A DNA stretch of 60,000 nucleotides, from NCBI GenBank assembly GCA_964035545.1, contig OZ037767.1, positions 28,069,628 to 28,129,627 on the forward strand, read 5' to 3'. This DNA is from Bugula neritina. Lineage: Eukaryota; Bryozoa; Gymnolaemata; Cheilostomatida; Bugulidae. Each line of letters opens with the position of its first letter. Position 1 is the first letter of the stretch. Positions 13,101 through 26,133 of the stretch are shown piece by piece. The notes under the pieces are model-generated. The model made no database searches, was not told where the DNA came from, and saw nothing but the letters and a program-made list of their open reading frames with translations. The translations under genes and the position numbers were made by a program.

Positions 13101-15501
13101 AACATTTTCAACTATAAACTAGTTAGCAGAAAGTTGATGGATTTCAGCTATTGCAGTAAACATTGGATCACATTATCCAAAGTAACATAAATTAGGAGCT
13201 GTAAATTAAGTCCTATATGAATACCACTAAGTATTAATTGCTTATATTTATTATTCTAAAACACATATAAAGTAGGCTGACTATAATTTATAAGCAGTAT
13301 AAAGGCAACTGCATGGAGTACTAGAACACTGAAAAGTTCTAGGAAGGATGTTTAATTGGCCATCTAATTCAGTGCCCAAAGATGTTGGGGGGGAACTGAT
13401 TTTACCAGAAAAACTACGCTCAGCTTAAACTTGTACACTTTGCATATTTTGAAGTGAACTAATTAAATAGGCACACCTAATAATAGCATGGACGATAAAA
13501 GAGACCTTGTGTGTGTATAAATGAACGACCTTTAGAAATTACAGCCCAATGGAGGTAAATGAGTTTTCAGCTTCGCTTAACATTAAAAGGCACGTTTGAT
13601 GAAACCTAGTATGTTCCATTGTTTGCACTGGGAACGTAACTATGGAAACGTAAATACCAATATGCATTTCATGTATTAATCAATACAGCTTACTAAATAA
13701 TTAGAACAATACATTTTGCCCTCAATCGTAGCCTTTCCAATGAATATGTACAAAAATTCTATGCAATGACTACTTATAATTCACATTGATCATACAAACA
13801 TTGAACGCATTCACTTAGCCATAGCCAACATAAAATCTTTTGTTTATTATGGTTTTTGTACCAAAATCTATATCCACCATTATATGCAGCTCAAATTCTC
13901 AACGTCAATGACACAGTAATAACATAATTATTTCATCAACTCTCAATGCTGAGCATAACAGCTGCATACAAAACTAACTATTGGATTCTAGAATACAAGA
14001 TTTGGATCCAGGAGCCTGAACCAGGCTATAATTCTTTACTGCCCACAGTACCCGTAATTATTAAGGTTGTAAGTTTTTCCAGCTACATCCTTCACTGGCA
14101 GCTTTTCCCCAAGAAGTATTAGTCGTTTACAATTAAATCAGCAGCTGCTTCGCCATTTTATCAATCAATACTTTTATTATACTTTGCATTTAATAGAAAT
14201 TTAAGAGGGCGGATCTATAAATATTTGACAGCTGTGGAAGCTATATGCAACCATACCATAACCCAATACCACTACAACACTAGGATATAGCAGGATCAGC
14301 TACCACGTGAACTTTAAGTGCCAGAGTTCAATGGTCAAAATAAAGTTAAAACGTAAATTGTAACTTATTTACAAAGAGTTTTTAGCCTGACATTTTGTTG
14401 CAACAAATTTAAACTTGAAAATAATGCATCTCAATCTGAAATATTCAAAACATTGTATAAAAAATATGAGTTAAGCAAAAGAGTTTCAGGATGTCAACCA
14501 ATTATTAAATAGTTCACAATCAATGTTGAATAATGAACACTAAGGCAGTTTTAAAATTGAGTGTGCGTATATTTTAGCACAATTTAAATTTTCACTAACT
14601 TTTATGGGAGTAATCTTCTTTTTCATTCAACAGTATATTATGTAATTCTCACAAAAAATTTTATTTCAAGAATCGTTGGGGCAAATAACTAGCTGGATTC
14701 TGAAATTGCTTAATTGAAATTGATTAAATTTCATTGATCACCAAATGTTTTTTACAATTCTAAAATGAGTTTTGCAGCAATAAAATGCACACCTTATTTA
14801 AAAAAGCCATTACATGGCAAACATTTTAGAAAGACAAAGTGCAATCCCCAAAGTAGCTAACTCCTTATTTAAAACTGAAAGGCAATATAAAAGTGGTAAT
14901 TGATTTGTAGAAATTTGCCAATAAAAGGTAATCTGTGGTCTTCCAAATAAGTTTTTACATAATAATTTAAATTCATAACAAAGAATCGATGCTTCTCCTC
15001 AGGCTTCTCCAAATTCGAATAATGCAATTATTTAAACTTCGCAGATAGCCTTGAAGTTGTACTACATTATCAGCTGAGCTTTGTTTTGAATGTGCACATG
15101 TACCGGTACTGTTTTGAGTTAGAGAAACCATAACGCTAACAATAACTATAAGTATAAGATGATCAATTTGAATACATACTCCAAGTTCAGTCATGCTTAT
15201 AAAACAAACGGCACTTCATTTTTTAGTTTCAATTAAATTTGAAATCGACTGTATTTCACTATTCGATTGTCAGTTAGACTGAGACTCACAAACACTGAAC
15301 AGAAACTGAAACCGATTCTAAAAGTAAAAGTAAAACGAAGCACAAACTTAAACAAATGAGCACGTGCAACACTAATCAAACAGCTGATATTGAGAAAATT
15401 TCAATTATCAAAACAAATATGGGTGACTAGAAACTGAAATGGTAGACCTGTTAAAAATAATAGCAATTTGATTTCAAATCTCCGACATTTAAACTACTCA
15501 C
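10185..15501 (-). other. Long gene-free stretch, inferred castor intron 1
   Basis: About 5.3 kb of AT-rich sequence with no ORF above 75 codons that looks like protein and no recognised transposon or RNA gene. Its length next to a developmental transcription factor makes it a plausible site of enhancers, but nothing in the sequence proves this. Confidence 0.4.
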
Positions 15502-15600
15502 CTTGACAACCACAAATAAAAATAAAAGTTCAAAAAATTGCGTTGGTAGTCGGCGCATTTGCGTAGTCTCGCTTCAGTTCCGTATCTAAGCAACCCGCCA
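15502..15600 (-). other. Probable non-coding first exon of the castor gene
   Basis: On the minus strand a strong donor, TTGTCAAG|GTGAGT, is present with the GT at 15501. At the castor start exon an acceptor (TTTTTGTAG) ends just above 10184, 24 bases before the ATG, which implies an upstream untranslated exon. Joining these two sites is inference: no other good exon was seen between them. The upper limit (transcription start) is a guess. Confidence 0.45.
15582..15594 (+). promoter_or_regulatory. RFX X-box-like site upstream of LRRC23
   Basis: GTATCTAAGCAAC fits the ciliary X-box consensus GTHNYY-(AT)-RRNAAC at every position of both half-sites, with a spacer one base shorter than usual. It lies about 100 bp before the LRRC23 ATG, the usual place for X-boxes in ciliary genes. 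RFX factors drive axonemal genes; binding here is inferred from the match and the position. Confidence 0.4.
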
Positions 15601-15692
15601 TATTTGCTAAACTACTAAAAATAAAACGGTTACACTGCTCGTTCATTACCACTTTTAAGTTTTAAGTAAGATAGTAGTAATAGATTTCAGTA
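15595..15692. promoter_or_regulatory. Probable shared promoter between castor and LRRC23
   Basis: Only about 100 bases separate the inferred start of the castor 5' exon (minus) from the LRRC23 ATG (plus), so the two promoters must overlap. The adjoining 15540-15600 stretch is locally GC-richer and CpG-containing in an otherwise AT-rich region. No TATA box was recognised with confidence. Confidence 0.4.
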
Positions 15693-18169
15693 ATGTCAGA
15701 AGAAGAACACACAAGTGATGTAGAAGATGGAGAAGAAGAAACTGGTAAAGAGGGTGAAGAAGAAGAGCTAGGAGAAGAAGAGGTTACAATTTACTAAATC
15801 GCTATTACTGTTACTATTATTCTATTACTATTACTATTAGTATTAGTATTAGTATTACTATTAGTATTAGTATTACTATTAGTATTAGTATTAGTGTTAG
15901 TATTAGTATTACTATTAGTATTAGGCTTACCCTAATTTTAGTCTTACTCTTACTCTTAATAAAAAACTAAGTAGTAAGTATAAGTATTACTATTAGACTT
16001 AGTATAAGTATTAGTATTAGTATAATTATAAGTGTTATTTATTACTATTAGTATTACTCAGTATTAGAGTTAGACTAATACTATTACTATTAGTATTACT
16101 TTAGGGTTTAGTGATAGTATTACTGATACTGTTAATTATAACTACGAGTATAATTATTGCTATTAGTATTGGTATTACTATTAGTATTACTATAAGTATA
16201 AGTATAACTTATAAGTTATAAGTATTATCACTAGTATTATTATATTGCTATTACTTAGAGTCTTTGACTATCAGTATTACCATTAGTATTAGTATTACTA
16301 TCAGTATTATTGTTAGTATAATTAATAGTAAAGTATTACTAATAACTTCAAGTAGTTGTTCCTATTAGTTGAGCTTGTAGAAATACAGCACAATTTAATT
16401 AATCATAATGAAATATTTTATCATCAGTAGTAATATAAGTATGACTACAAGTGCATCACTATTATTAAAAAGTCTCACACTAAGCTGTAATGCTCAAAAT
16501 AATAGTAATACAATTATAATGCCCTGGTTTCAAAATAAACTAATAATAAATTAAATTGACAGATTGGTAGAGGGATAGCTTTTTAAATTTATATTATCAC
16601 CATATGATGATGTGTTATATTTTAGGTTTTATGGTGTATATGATTTAGTATAGTTTGAATACTGTTAGGTTCTAGAATGCAGAATACAAATACTCATAGT
16701 GAACTCATAGTGACAGTCACTGCTTTAGTATAAATCTATATTGCAATAACAAAGGGGCATATGTTATATGAAAAACAGCTCTTGGTTAGTTTTACACCAT
16801 AGGCTTTACAAACTAATTAAATGCCTGGTAGAGCTGGGCTGTTATTGTTGGTCATTGCTAGGACTCCTGCAAGCAGCTCCTTTAAAACTGCAGATAAAAT
16901 AGCCACATTAAAATTATAATTGAAGATACTTTTTGATCAACACTGCAATTTTAATTTAAAGCCTTGTTCAATGTTTTTCCAGCTTTTACTTATTTGTTTC
17001 TGAGTTATTAGTTAGCACGACATGTTTATTAATCTAGTTAGAATAGTTACAAATTAACAAAAATTTAGATAGAATTATTTAATTATGGTAAGTTTATGTT
17101 AAAAATGGTAATTTCTAGCATCAATGACACCATAGCTTTGTTTACTTGTGATGTTTTCAGAAAAATTGTAACTATGTTGATTTAGGCAATCGATGAGAAA
17201 CCTTTGACTGAAGAGGTGATAGCTGAATGCCTGTCTCTTTTATGTAAAACTGGTGATGGATTATCACATGCATATGTCCGAGTAGATATTCATGAAAGGT
17301 GAGGCTTAGTTAAAAGTTATAAAAAATGTATTAGAAAGCTTGTGAGTGCAACTATACAAAAAAAATTCTAAATTTGAATGGTGTAAAACATTTTTTTTTT
17401 GTACATATTGACTGAAAGGCTAATGACTGAAAAGTAAATTTAAGTAACTTTATAGTCAAATTATATATGCTATGGAATGCTAAATAAAGCAAACTGAGTC
17501 ATGCAAGCCTGCTATTTTCTTTCAGTCATATTACTTTTGCTGCTTTAATAAAATTTGTGCTAACAAAATAATTTTGTTATAGAAAGTTGTAATGCATTAT
17601 ATTTCTTAATTTTTACTTATTTTATGATATGATTATATTATTAGTTTAAGGTAGTTCTAATTAAATTCAGTGGGTGCTTGTGTATTCTAATGTATTGTAA
17701 TGCCTGTTTACAGAGGTGTAACAGACATAGCTTCCTTGGAAAAGTTTATTCATCTCCGATATGTTGATCTCACTAAGAATTCAATAAGAGATATTTCACC
17801 GTTAAACTCTCTTACACAGGTGAGTGTCGTACATTTCAGTTGTACACTCCAATGTTTTCATGATGTTTTAATTATGTAATGTCTATCCTCAGAGCTAGTA
17901 AAAGTTGAGTAGTATTATTATATATTATCATTCAGTGCTTTTACTCCTTTACTTTGTATAAGTTACATTTTTTTGCTGATGTGTTTTTGTTTTGTATTTT
18001 TTCATGGTGTAGTTCTTATGTATACTTTTCTCTAGTTTATCTTCTGTTAGAAAGTTTTGCCTTTATAGTATGATTAAAAAGGCAATTTTTAGAAGCGACT
18101 TTTTATTTATTGTGTAGCCACTAGTTTTGTGCCTCTATTTATATATATATATATATTTATATATATATT

Positions 18170-18230
<61 letters not shown>

Positions 18231-20692
18231 TTATATTTATATTTTGTATATATATTTATATTATATATATATATTTGTATTTTATACTATATATAATAAT
18301 AATAATAAAATGTAATTATTTTAGCTGCTTCTATTGCGAGCTGATGGCAACTTATTGACGTCTGCGCGGCTGGAGCCACAACCATATCTTCAAGTTGCTA
18401 GTTTTGCTGACAATAAGATATCAAGTACTGAAGGAATAAACCATCCTCTGTTGGAGCAGCTTTCTCTAAACAACAATGTGATTCCAGCGGTGGTTGGTTT
18501 GGATCCCACTGTCCTACAGAGACTACACACACTTGAGTTACGAGGAAATAAACTCACAACAACAGCCGGCCTAAATTTGCCAAATCTTAAAAATCTTTTT
18601 CTGGTAAAACAATTTTTTCACTTGAAATTATAAACTGCGTCATATTATTCGTGTGTTAGAAATAAACTGAGAGTTATTCTTCCTTGCTCATGTAGAAATG
18701 TATTGTAATCACAAAATTGTAATTAATACTTTATGTGAATATTCTAATCATTTTAAGAAAACATCATTTATTTGTTGCATAGTATACTTTTCCGATAGTT
18801 TCACTGTAAATTATTGTTGTAATTTTTTTTCCAATTTAGGCTCAAAACCTAATAAAAAAATTAGAAGATTTGGATAGGTTGGTTCAGCTAACCACCCTAC
18901 ATTTGCGAGAAAATCAGTTAGAATCACTGGATGGCTTTTCTGAACTAAATGACAAACTACAGTATATAAATCTAAGGTAAGTAAAACTTTTATAATTGGT
19001 GCTGTTCTTATTTTATCAGTATTGCATTGAACATAGTTGCAGGTAACACACCTACCTCAATATTTTGGGTTAATCCTTTGTACTTTTAGGTTGTCTTTTA
19101 GGTTAGCCATTTGAGTCCATGGTTATTCTGCATGCAGTTCCAACATTGTTGTGTGTGTATGATATTATGGTGACACCTTAACACATCTTTACCTTTCATT
19201 AATTTTTAAAATAAATCTATAAATGGTACTGAAACGTTTTCTTTTTCAGAGGAAACAATATCTCTGATGTGAAAGAATTTGCTAAGCTAAAGTCACTGCC
19301 TCTTCTTAGAGCGATATCCCTAGCAGGTATATAGTAATGTAAATCGGGATATTGTAGGTATAAATTTTCCTTTTAAGCTTGCTGATGGTAACTTCAGAAG
19401 TGTAGGTCGCAATTAATGCGCATTAATGTAAATACTAATTAAATGAAACTAAAAGTTTGAGATACAGTTTATTTTAATAAGTATATATTAAAAATTCTTA
19501 TTAAAAAAGCCCGAAAGTTTTGGTTATAAAATAAAAATATATCATTATGCTTATTGTTTACAGATCTATGGAACTGCATTATCGTCTAAGTTTGTCACAA
19601 TGTTTGGTAGATTTTTTATATTAGGATGACTGGGCCATTCTATTTTCATGAACATTGTAATTGTGTTGTATAAGTTTTGTCAATACTCTTTTTAGAAAAT
19701 CCTTGTTCCGAGGAGGAAGAATACAGACAGGAAGTGCTTGTAGCTCTGCCTCGCCTTGAGCGCCTCGATAAAGACGAGTTTAACGAAGAGGAGCGACAAG
19801 GAGCTGAGGAGTTGGCCGAACAGAGAAAGGAGGAGGAAGCGAAGGCAAAGGTGTATAAAGATAAAATCTCTTTATGTGTTGTTATCTGTGTTTATAAATC
19901 TCTCTATATTTTGGTACCTGAGTTTATGTCCTACAAAACCTGAGCATAGTTACACTTATTTCTCTTACTTTAAATTGATTTTCAAAATAGCACTTTTTTA
20001 TAAACTGAATTCATTAGTCTTGGTTAAAAAATGAGTTTAAAATAAAAATCAATAGCTTTAAATGTAAATTTTCCCTGGAATTATGTCTTTAATCTCTTAC
20101 CAATATGTTTGCGAACTTCCATTTGCTGTTTTCACTGTGTAATTCTGAGAAAATAGTTTAATTATTACATAGACTAAAGTTGTGTCTGAGGATTCATTGT
20201 TGTTTTGTGTTCTCACTCCTCAACATATACCATGTTTGATACTACAGCTTGAGGCAGTGAAAGCTCGAGAGGAGGTACTTGTGTTTTTAGTGTGAAATTG
20301 TGTTTTTCATTCTGCTTTTTCATTCATAAACTATTTTAATAAGCATATTAAACTTCTTAATAATAAATAACACTTTTGGTTACAAATTTGCATGGTTTTG
20401 TGATCTACCTTAAATTTAATGAACTAGAATTTTATTTTATTCTATTTAGTAGAAAATTTTTTTTACTGCTATGTTTGCTGATTTAGATGCTAAACATAAC
20501 TTTCAGGATGTCTTCTACTGACTAATGTTTTGAGTGAAAATGTGCTATTTTATCCTGTGTTCTTCTAGTCTTATTGATGTCTGAATCATTTCAATGTGTT
20601 ATATTATTGTATACAATTTACAAGGCATTTCTAACAAAAATATCTTTATCTACTTGCAGGCAGAAACTGAAGAAGTTGAAGAAGTTGCATGA
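15693..20692 (+). CDS. LRRC23: Leucine-rich repeat-containing protein 23 (radial spoke component)
   Basis: Nine coding exons: 15693-15782, 17186-17298, 17714-17819, 18325-18603, 18840-18976, 19250-19326, 19696-19850, 20248-20274, 20660-20692. They total 1,017 nt (338 aa), close to the roughly 343-aa vertebrate protein. Order: acidic N-terminus (MSEEEHTSDVEDGEEE), then LRR units with segments typical of LRRC23, such as IHLRYVDLTKNSIRDISPLN, LHTLELRGNKL, LPNLKNLFL and LTTLHLRENQLESLDGF. The LRR cap ENPCSEEEEYRQEVLVALP precedes a charged Glu-rich coiled tail ending EEVEEVA. Exon 8 is a 27-nt microexon. In other animals LRRC23 sits in the radial spoke 3 head of motile cilia and sperm flagella. 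Intron 1 holds a long hexamer repeat and intron 3 an AT microsatellite. The start is the first in-frame ATG. Confidence 0.95.
15795..16345. repeat. Long imperfect TTAGTA hexamer array in LRRC23 intron 1
   Basis: About 550 bp built from TTAGTA/TTACTA units, most regular at 15800-15920 and increasingly diverged downstream. It is not telomeric (TTAGGG is absent). Confidence 0.85.
18141..18300. repeat. AT dinucleotide microsatellite in LRRC23 intron 3
   Basis: Interrupted (AT)n followed by ATTTATAT variants, ending about 25 bases before exon 4. Confidence 0.9.
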
Positions 20693-21068
20693 AACATCTC
20701 TTAGTCTGGTTACTCTACACCACAATAGTCTGGCTAGCTGTTTGTTTACTTGCATAGACTATACATTTCATCTCTACCAGTTCGGCTTTCTAATTACTTT
20801 TTTAATATACCTGTAAAATAAGAGACTTCATTTATGGCCATGTGACCAATTTGACTTTTATTTTATTATTTAAATACTTATTTATTAATATATAGTGTAT
20901 GATGTTTGTTTGTTTGGTTTATTTCATCAAAGGTATTTAATAACACAAGGACATTAGAAAATGCCAAGGAGGCGATGATGAGGCCCATTGCGCTATAGCC
21001 TAGCTAGTCATGCGCGGGCCAACACGAGCTGACAGCGACTCTATCCAGAAAAATACAAAAAAATACAA

Positions 21069-23939
21069 CTATTCTAACAGATAAAGCCTCAACTTCCTCC
21101 CAAATTCATTAGGGTTGCTAATTGACCGTAAAGGGATTGGCAGTTCATTCCATAGTGCCACCTCCTGATAACAGTTTCTTCTGTGACCTGCTGCTGTTTG
21201 AGAGTGAGGAAGGGGGAGATTTATGAATGATTGACGTGTATTGATAGAGTGAGTGGGAAAAAAATTGTCAGAGTAGAAAAAAGAATGAGCTTTCTTTAAC
21301 ACTTTAAAACGGTAAATCTGGTATATTGAGAGAACTTTATGCTTAGTAAATAGAGGCGCTGATGGATGGTCAAACGGTTTTTTGTTCATGATACGCATTA
21401 CCTTTTTTTGAAAAATAAAAATCTTGTTTAGATGGGTATTAGCTGCATTTCCCCAGGCCTCTGCACAATAATTTAACTTGGAATTGATGAAAGAATTATA
21501 TATCAAAAGTAAAATTTTTTGAGGGAGATATTCAGAACATCGGTATATTAATCCACTAAGTGGTCGTAATTTTGTAAGTAGGTTTGAGATGTGCAAGCTC
21601 CAATTTAAATTTTTATCTATTTGTACACCTAGAAAAGTTATGCTGTTAGAGTAATTTATAGGTCTTTTATTTAATAATATACAGTTTTCTAGAATTTGAA
21701 AAGGATTTTGGTAGTTTTTTAAAACAATATAGTTGCATTTTTCATAGTTTATAGTGAGTTTGTTTTTATTGCACCAAATTGACAGAGAGTTTAGATCTTG
21801 ATTTATAGCTTCCAAATGGGAGTTCAAATCTTTTGATTCAAAAAATAAATTAGTGTCGTCGGCATAGAAAATGGGATTAAAAAGTTTAAATTGTTGAGCA
21901 AGATCGTTTATATATATCAAAAATAAGGTAGGGCCCAAGACAGATCCCTGGGGAACCCCACAGGTCACTGATCGTGAACTTGATAAGGTTGCATTTACTA
22001 GTGTGGAGTGACTTCGGTTTGATAGGTAGTTAGCAACCCATGACACTGTGGATTCACTAAAACCAAGTTTTCTCATTTTTGCAAGTAAAATATTGTGATT
22101 TATAGTGTCAAAAGCCTTACTAAAATCTATAAAAATTCCGAGAACGCAATTTCCATTGTTAAAAGCTTCGAGCGTATTATTTTTAAATTTAACAACAGCA
22201 TCTGCAGTACTTAAATTTTTTCGAAAGCCATATTGATTCTTAGAAATCAAATTTTTAGATTCTAAAAAGTTTAAAATTTGATTGTTAACAATTTTTTCAA
22301 GTATTTTACTAAAAATGGGGAGGATTGAAATAGGGCGGTAGTTTTCACATCTGTCATGAGAACCTTTTTTGTAGAATGGTAATATTTTAGCAGTTTTAAT
22401 TTGCGCTGGAACAATTTTTTCTTCTATGCTTTTGTTAAATAAATAGGCAAGTGGTGTAGATAGTGAAATTTTGCAAAATTTGATAAGTTTAGTCGGGATA
22501 TTGTCTAAACCTATAGCTTTCTTGGAATCTAGTTTTTCAATGATCTCAATTATTTGAGATTCATCAGTTTTTTTTAAATGAAATTCTTCTTTAGTAATAT
22601 TTGTCAGCATTGAGTAGGTATCGGAGTTCGAATTTGTAAAATTTGAAGCTAGTTTTTGGGCTATTGTTGAAAAATACAGATTGAAATTGTTAGCTATATC
22701 CATATTGCTATCTAGCATGGTTTCAGAGTCCTCAACCGAATACAGTTTTGATGAAAAGCATCTTTTGTTTAGTTTGGCTTTCCCTGTTTGTTCATTTATA
22801 AGTACCCAAAGCTGCGAACTGTTACAATTGCTAATAAAAGCTTTAAAATAATCATATTTAGCGGTTCTCAGATCAGCATTCAAATTATTTCTAAAAGCAT
22901 TATATCTTTTTAAAATCTTTTTATTCAGGGGTGCTTTTTTCACTCGTTTGTGAAGTGCATATTTCTTTTTGATTTGAGTTAAAAGATGTTCAGTAATCCA
23001 TGGTTTTTGTGCAAACTTTTTAGAAGGCCTATTGTTTTCAATAGTCTGTGAACAACTTTCAATGAGAAATTTTAGTCTAGTAATAAATATATCATAGTTT
23101 ACTTCACAATTTTGTGAGTCATCAAAGAGCTTCAACCAGCAAAATGAGTTTATCTTGGAAACTAGTTTGGAATAATTAATAGTTCTATACATATCATCTG
23201 AGACAATATTAGTTCTATTTGAACAATTCAGTTGAAACGTCACAAAAGTGGGTAGGTGGTCACTCAAATCTGACTCAATGGTTCCAGATTTACCGTTTAT
23301 GCAAGAGAAGTTTAGAAGGATATGATCTAAACAGCTAGCTCGTGACGATGAGATTCTAGTTGGGAGAGTGATAGCATTGTAAAAGGCATAGGTAGAAATA
23401 GTGGTGGAATAAGTGTCACTTACATTCATGTCAAGGGTATCTATATTGATGTCACCTACTACAATATGGGGAGAAGAATCATGGGAAATATAAGCCTCCA
23501 GGTCACTAAGAAACGCATCAGTGGAGGAAGCACCGGGCTGCCTGTATATAATTGTGAGTCTGAAATGGGAAGACTTTGAGGCCTGACTGTGTAGAACAAG
23601 TGAGAGGACGTCTGCTCCAGACAGCGAAACAGCCTTCGTGTCGGCCCCCAGGCCACACCGCACATAGGCCCCAACACCACCTCCTCTACCCAGTCTCTGA
23701 CTACCTACAAAATCATAACCTTCAAGTTTAAAAAATTGAATTTCATCATCATTTAGCCAAGTTTCAGTTAAACAAATTACATCAAAGGGGTTAGAAAAAG
23801 TGTTCAAAAAATATTCAAAATGTGAAAATTTATTTCTAATGCTTTGAATATTAAAGTTAAGAAGAGAGAAAGTTGAATTATTTACTTCTAGTTTGTTAAA
23901 AGAAAAGATGTCGTATGCTGTGCAGTTAATTTCATGCAT
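21069..23939 (-). CDS. LINE ORF2: endonuclease-reverse transcriptase, 956 aa
   Basis: The N-terminal APE-type endonuclease has its expected residues: LLNFNIQS (about 26-33), catalytic Glu in TETWL (58-62), RGGGVGAYV (about 85-93), GDINID (142-147), LDHIL (204-208) and SDH (226-228). The reverse transcriptase follows: NYRPISILP (about 533), QYGFRKNLST (about 569), first catalytic Asp in FIDFSKAFDTINH (603-615), CGVPQGSVLGP (660-670) and the YADD box (692-695). A C-terminal thumb region has LNYCAEAWGN and QKKVMRIM segments common in CR1/Daphne-type elements. No RNase H domain was seen. The reading frame is uninterrupted. Assignment to an exact clade needs a phylogeny. Confidence 0.93.
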   Translation of the reverse strand: MHEINCTAYDIFSFNKLEVNNSTFSLLNFNIQSIRNKFSHFEYFLNTFSNPFDVICLTETWLNDDEIQFFKLEGYDFVGSQRLGRGGGVGAYVRCGLGADTKAVSLSGADVLSLVLHSQASKSSHFRLTIIYRQPGASSTDAFLSDLEAYISHDSSPHIVVGDINIDTLDMNVSDTYSTTISTYAFYNAITLPTRISSSRASCLDHILLNFSCINGKSGTIESDLSDHLPTFVTFQLNCSNRTNIVSDDMYRTINYSKLVSKINSFCWLKLFDDSQNCEVNYDIFITRLKFLIESCSQTIENNRPSKKFAQKPWITEHLLTQIKKKYALHKRVKKAPLNKKILKRYNAFRNNLNADLRTAKYDYFKAFISNCNSSQLWVLINEQTGKAKLNKRCFSSKLYSVEDSETMLDSNMDIANNFNLYFSTIAQKLASNFTNSNSDTYSMLTNITKEEFHLKKTDESQIIEIIEKLDSKKAIGLDNIPTKLIKFCKISLSTPLAYLFNKSIEEKIVPAQIKTAKILPFYKKGSHDRCENYRPISILPIFSKILEKIVNNQILNFLESKNLISKNQYGFRKNLSTADAVVKFKNNTLEAFNNGNCVLGIFIDFSKAFDTINHNILLAKMRKLGFSESTVSWVANYLSNRSHSTLVNATLSSSRSVTCGVPQGSVLGPTLFLIYINDLAQQFKLFNPIFYADDTNLFFESKDLNSHLEAINQDLNSLSIWCNKNKLTINYEKCNYIVLKNYQNPFQILENCILLNKRPINYSNSITFLGVQIDKNLNWSLHISNLLTKLRPLSGLIYRCSEYLPQKILLLIYNSFINSKLNYCAEAWGNAANTHLNKIFIFQKKVMRIMNKKPFDHPSAPLFTKHKVLSIYQIYRFKVLKKAHSFFYSDNFFPTHSINTRQSFINLPLPHSQTAAGHRRNCYQEVALWNELPIPLRSISNPNEFGRKLRLYLLE

Positions 23940-23989
23940 TTTGCAAAAGATAACTTAGCAGTTTAAGTTAAATACAAAAGTGAGGTACA

Positions 23990-24308
23990 CTAAACACATT
24001 TCAGGTTCTCGAGATCATTTACATCATTTATTTGGATAGCCTCCGAGTCAGGTGTTCTGCGCAAGTAAATTCGTTGGGCAAATGTCCAAACATACTTATA
24101 GTTGTTTGATTTTTTGAAGTTTCTGGTTTTCCAAAAAAGGTCCCTTTGCTTACTACTGAGAACCTCGTTAATAAATATTTTGGAATCTGTTTGAAAACCT
24201 AATGACTTTTTTACTAATAGATTTTGTTTCGATCAAGACTCTGTAATCGTCTGTGCCCACAGTTCTGGGCTGGTGTATAGTGGTTGTCACAAATCCTACT
24301 TCTCAGGT
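23990..24308 (-). pseudogene. Truncated, frame-shifted LINE ORF1 C-terminus
   Basis: About 80 codons ending at TAG (23992-23990) encode an ORF1 tail, with NNYKYVWTFAQRIYLRRTP and a following SEAIQINDV matching the usual end of Jockey/CR1 ORF1 proteins (a K/R-rich 'YKYVW...G/R-x-YLRR' pattern). Upstream the open frame switches at an A-run near 24215-24220 and continues as PRTVGTDDYRVLIETKS to a stop near 24309, so this copy cannot encode ORF1 in one frame. The RNA-binding domains are missing. Confidence 0.6.

Positions 24309-26133
<1,825 letters not shown>

Larger units (their letters stand above)
20905..24308 (-). mobile_element. Non-LTR retrotransposon (LINE), Jockey superfamily, CR1-like; 5'-truncated
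   Basis: The element reads on the minus strand: ORF1 tail (24308-23990), a 50-nt spacer, an intact ORF2 (23939-21069), a roughly 150-nt 3' UTR, an AATAAA signal (20923-20918), and a short CAAA-type tail ending near 20905. It lacks a 5' UTR and most of ORF1, the usual result of incomplete target-primed reverse transcription. No clear target-site duplication was found, so the ends are approximate. It lies between LRRC23 and CFAP47, antisense to both. The long open ORF2 suggests a fairly recent insertion. Confidence 0.88.

Noticed and set aside
15795-16345. Interstitial telomeric repeat
   Set aside because: The unit is TTAGTA/TTACTA, not TTAGGG or another known telomeric unit.
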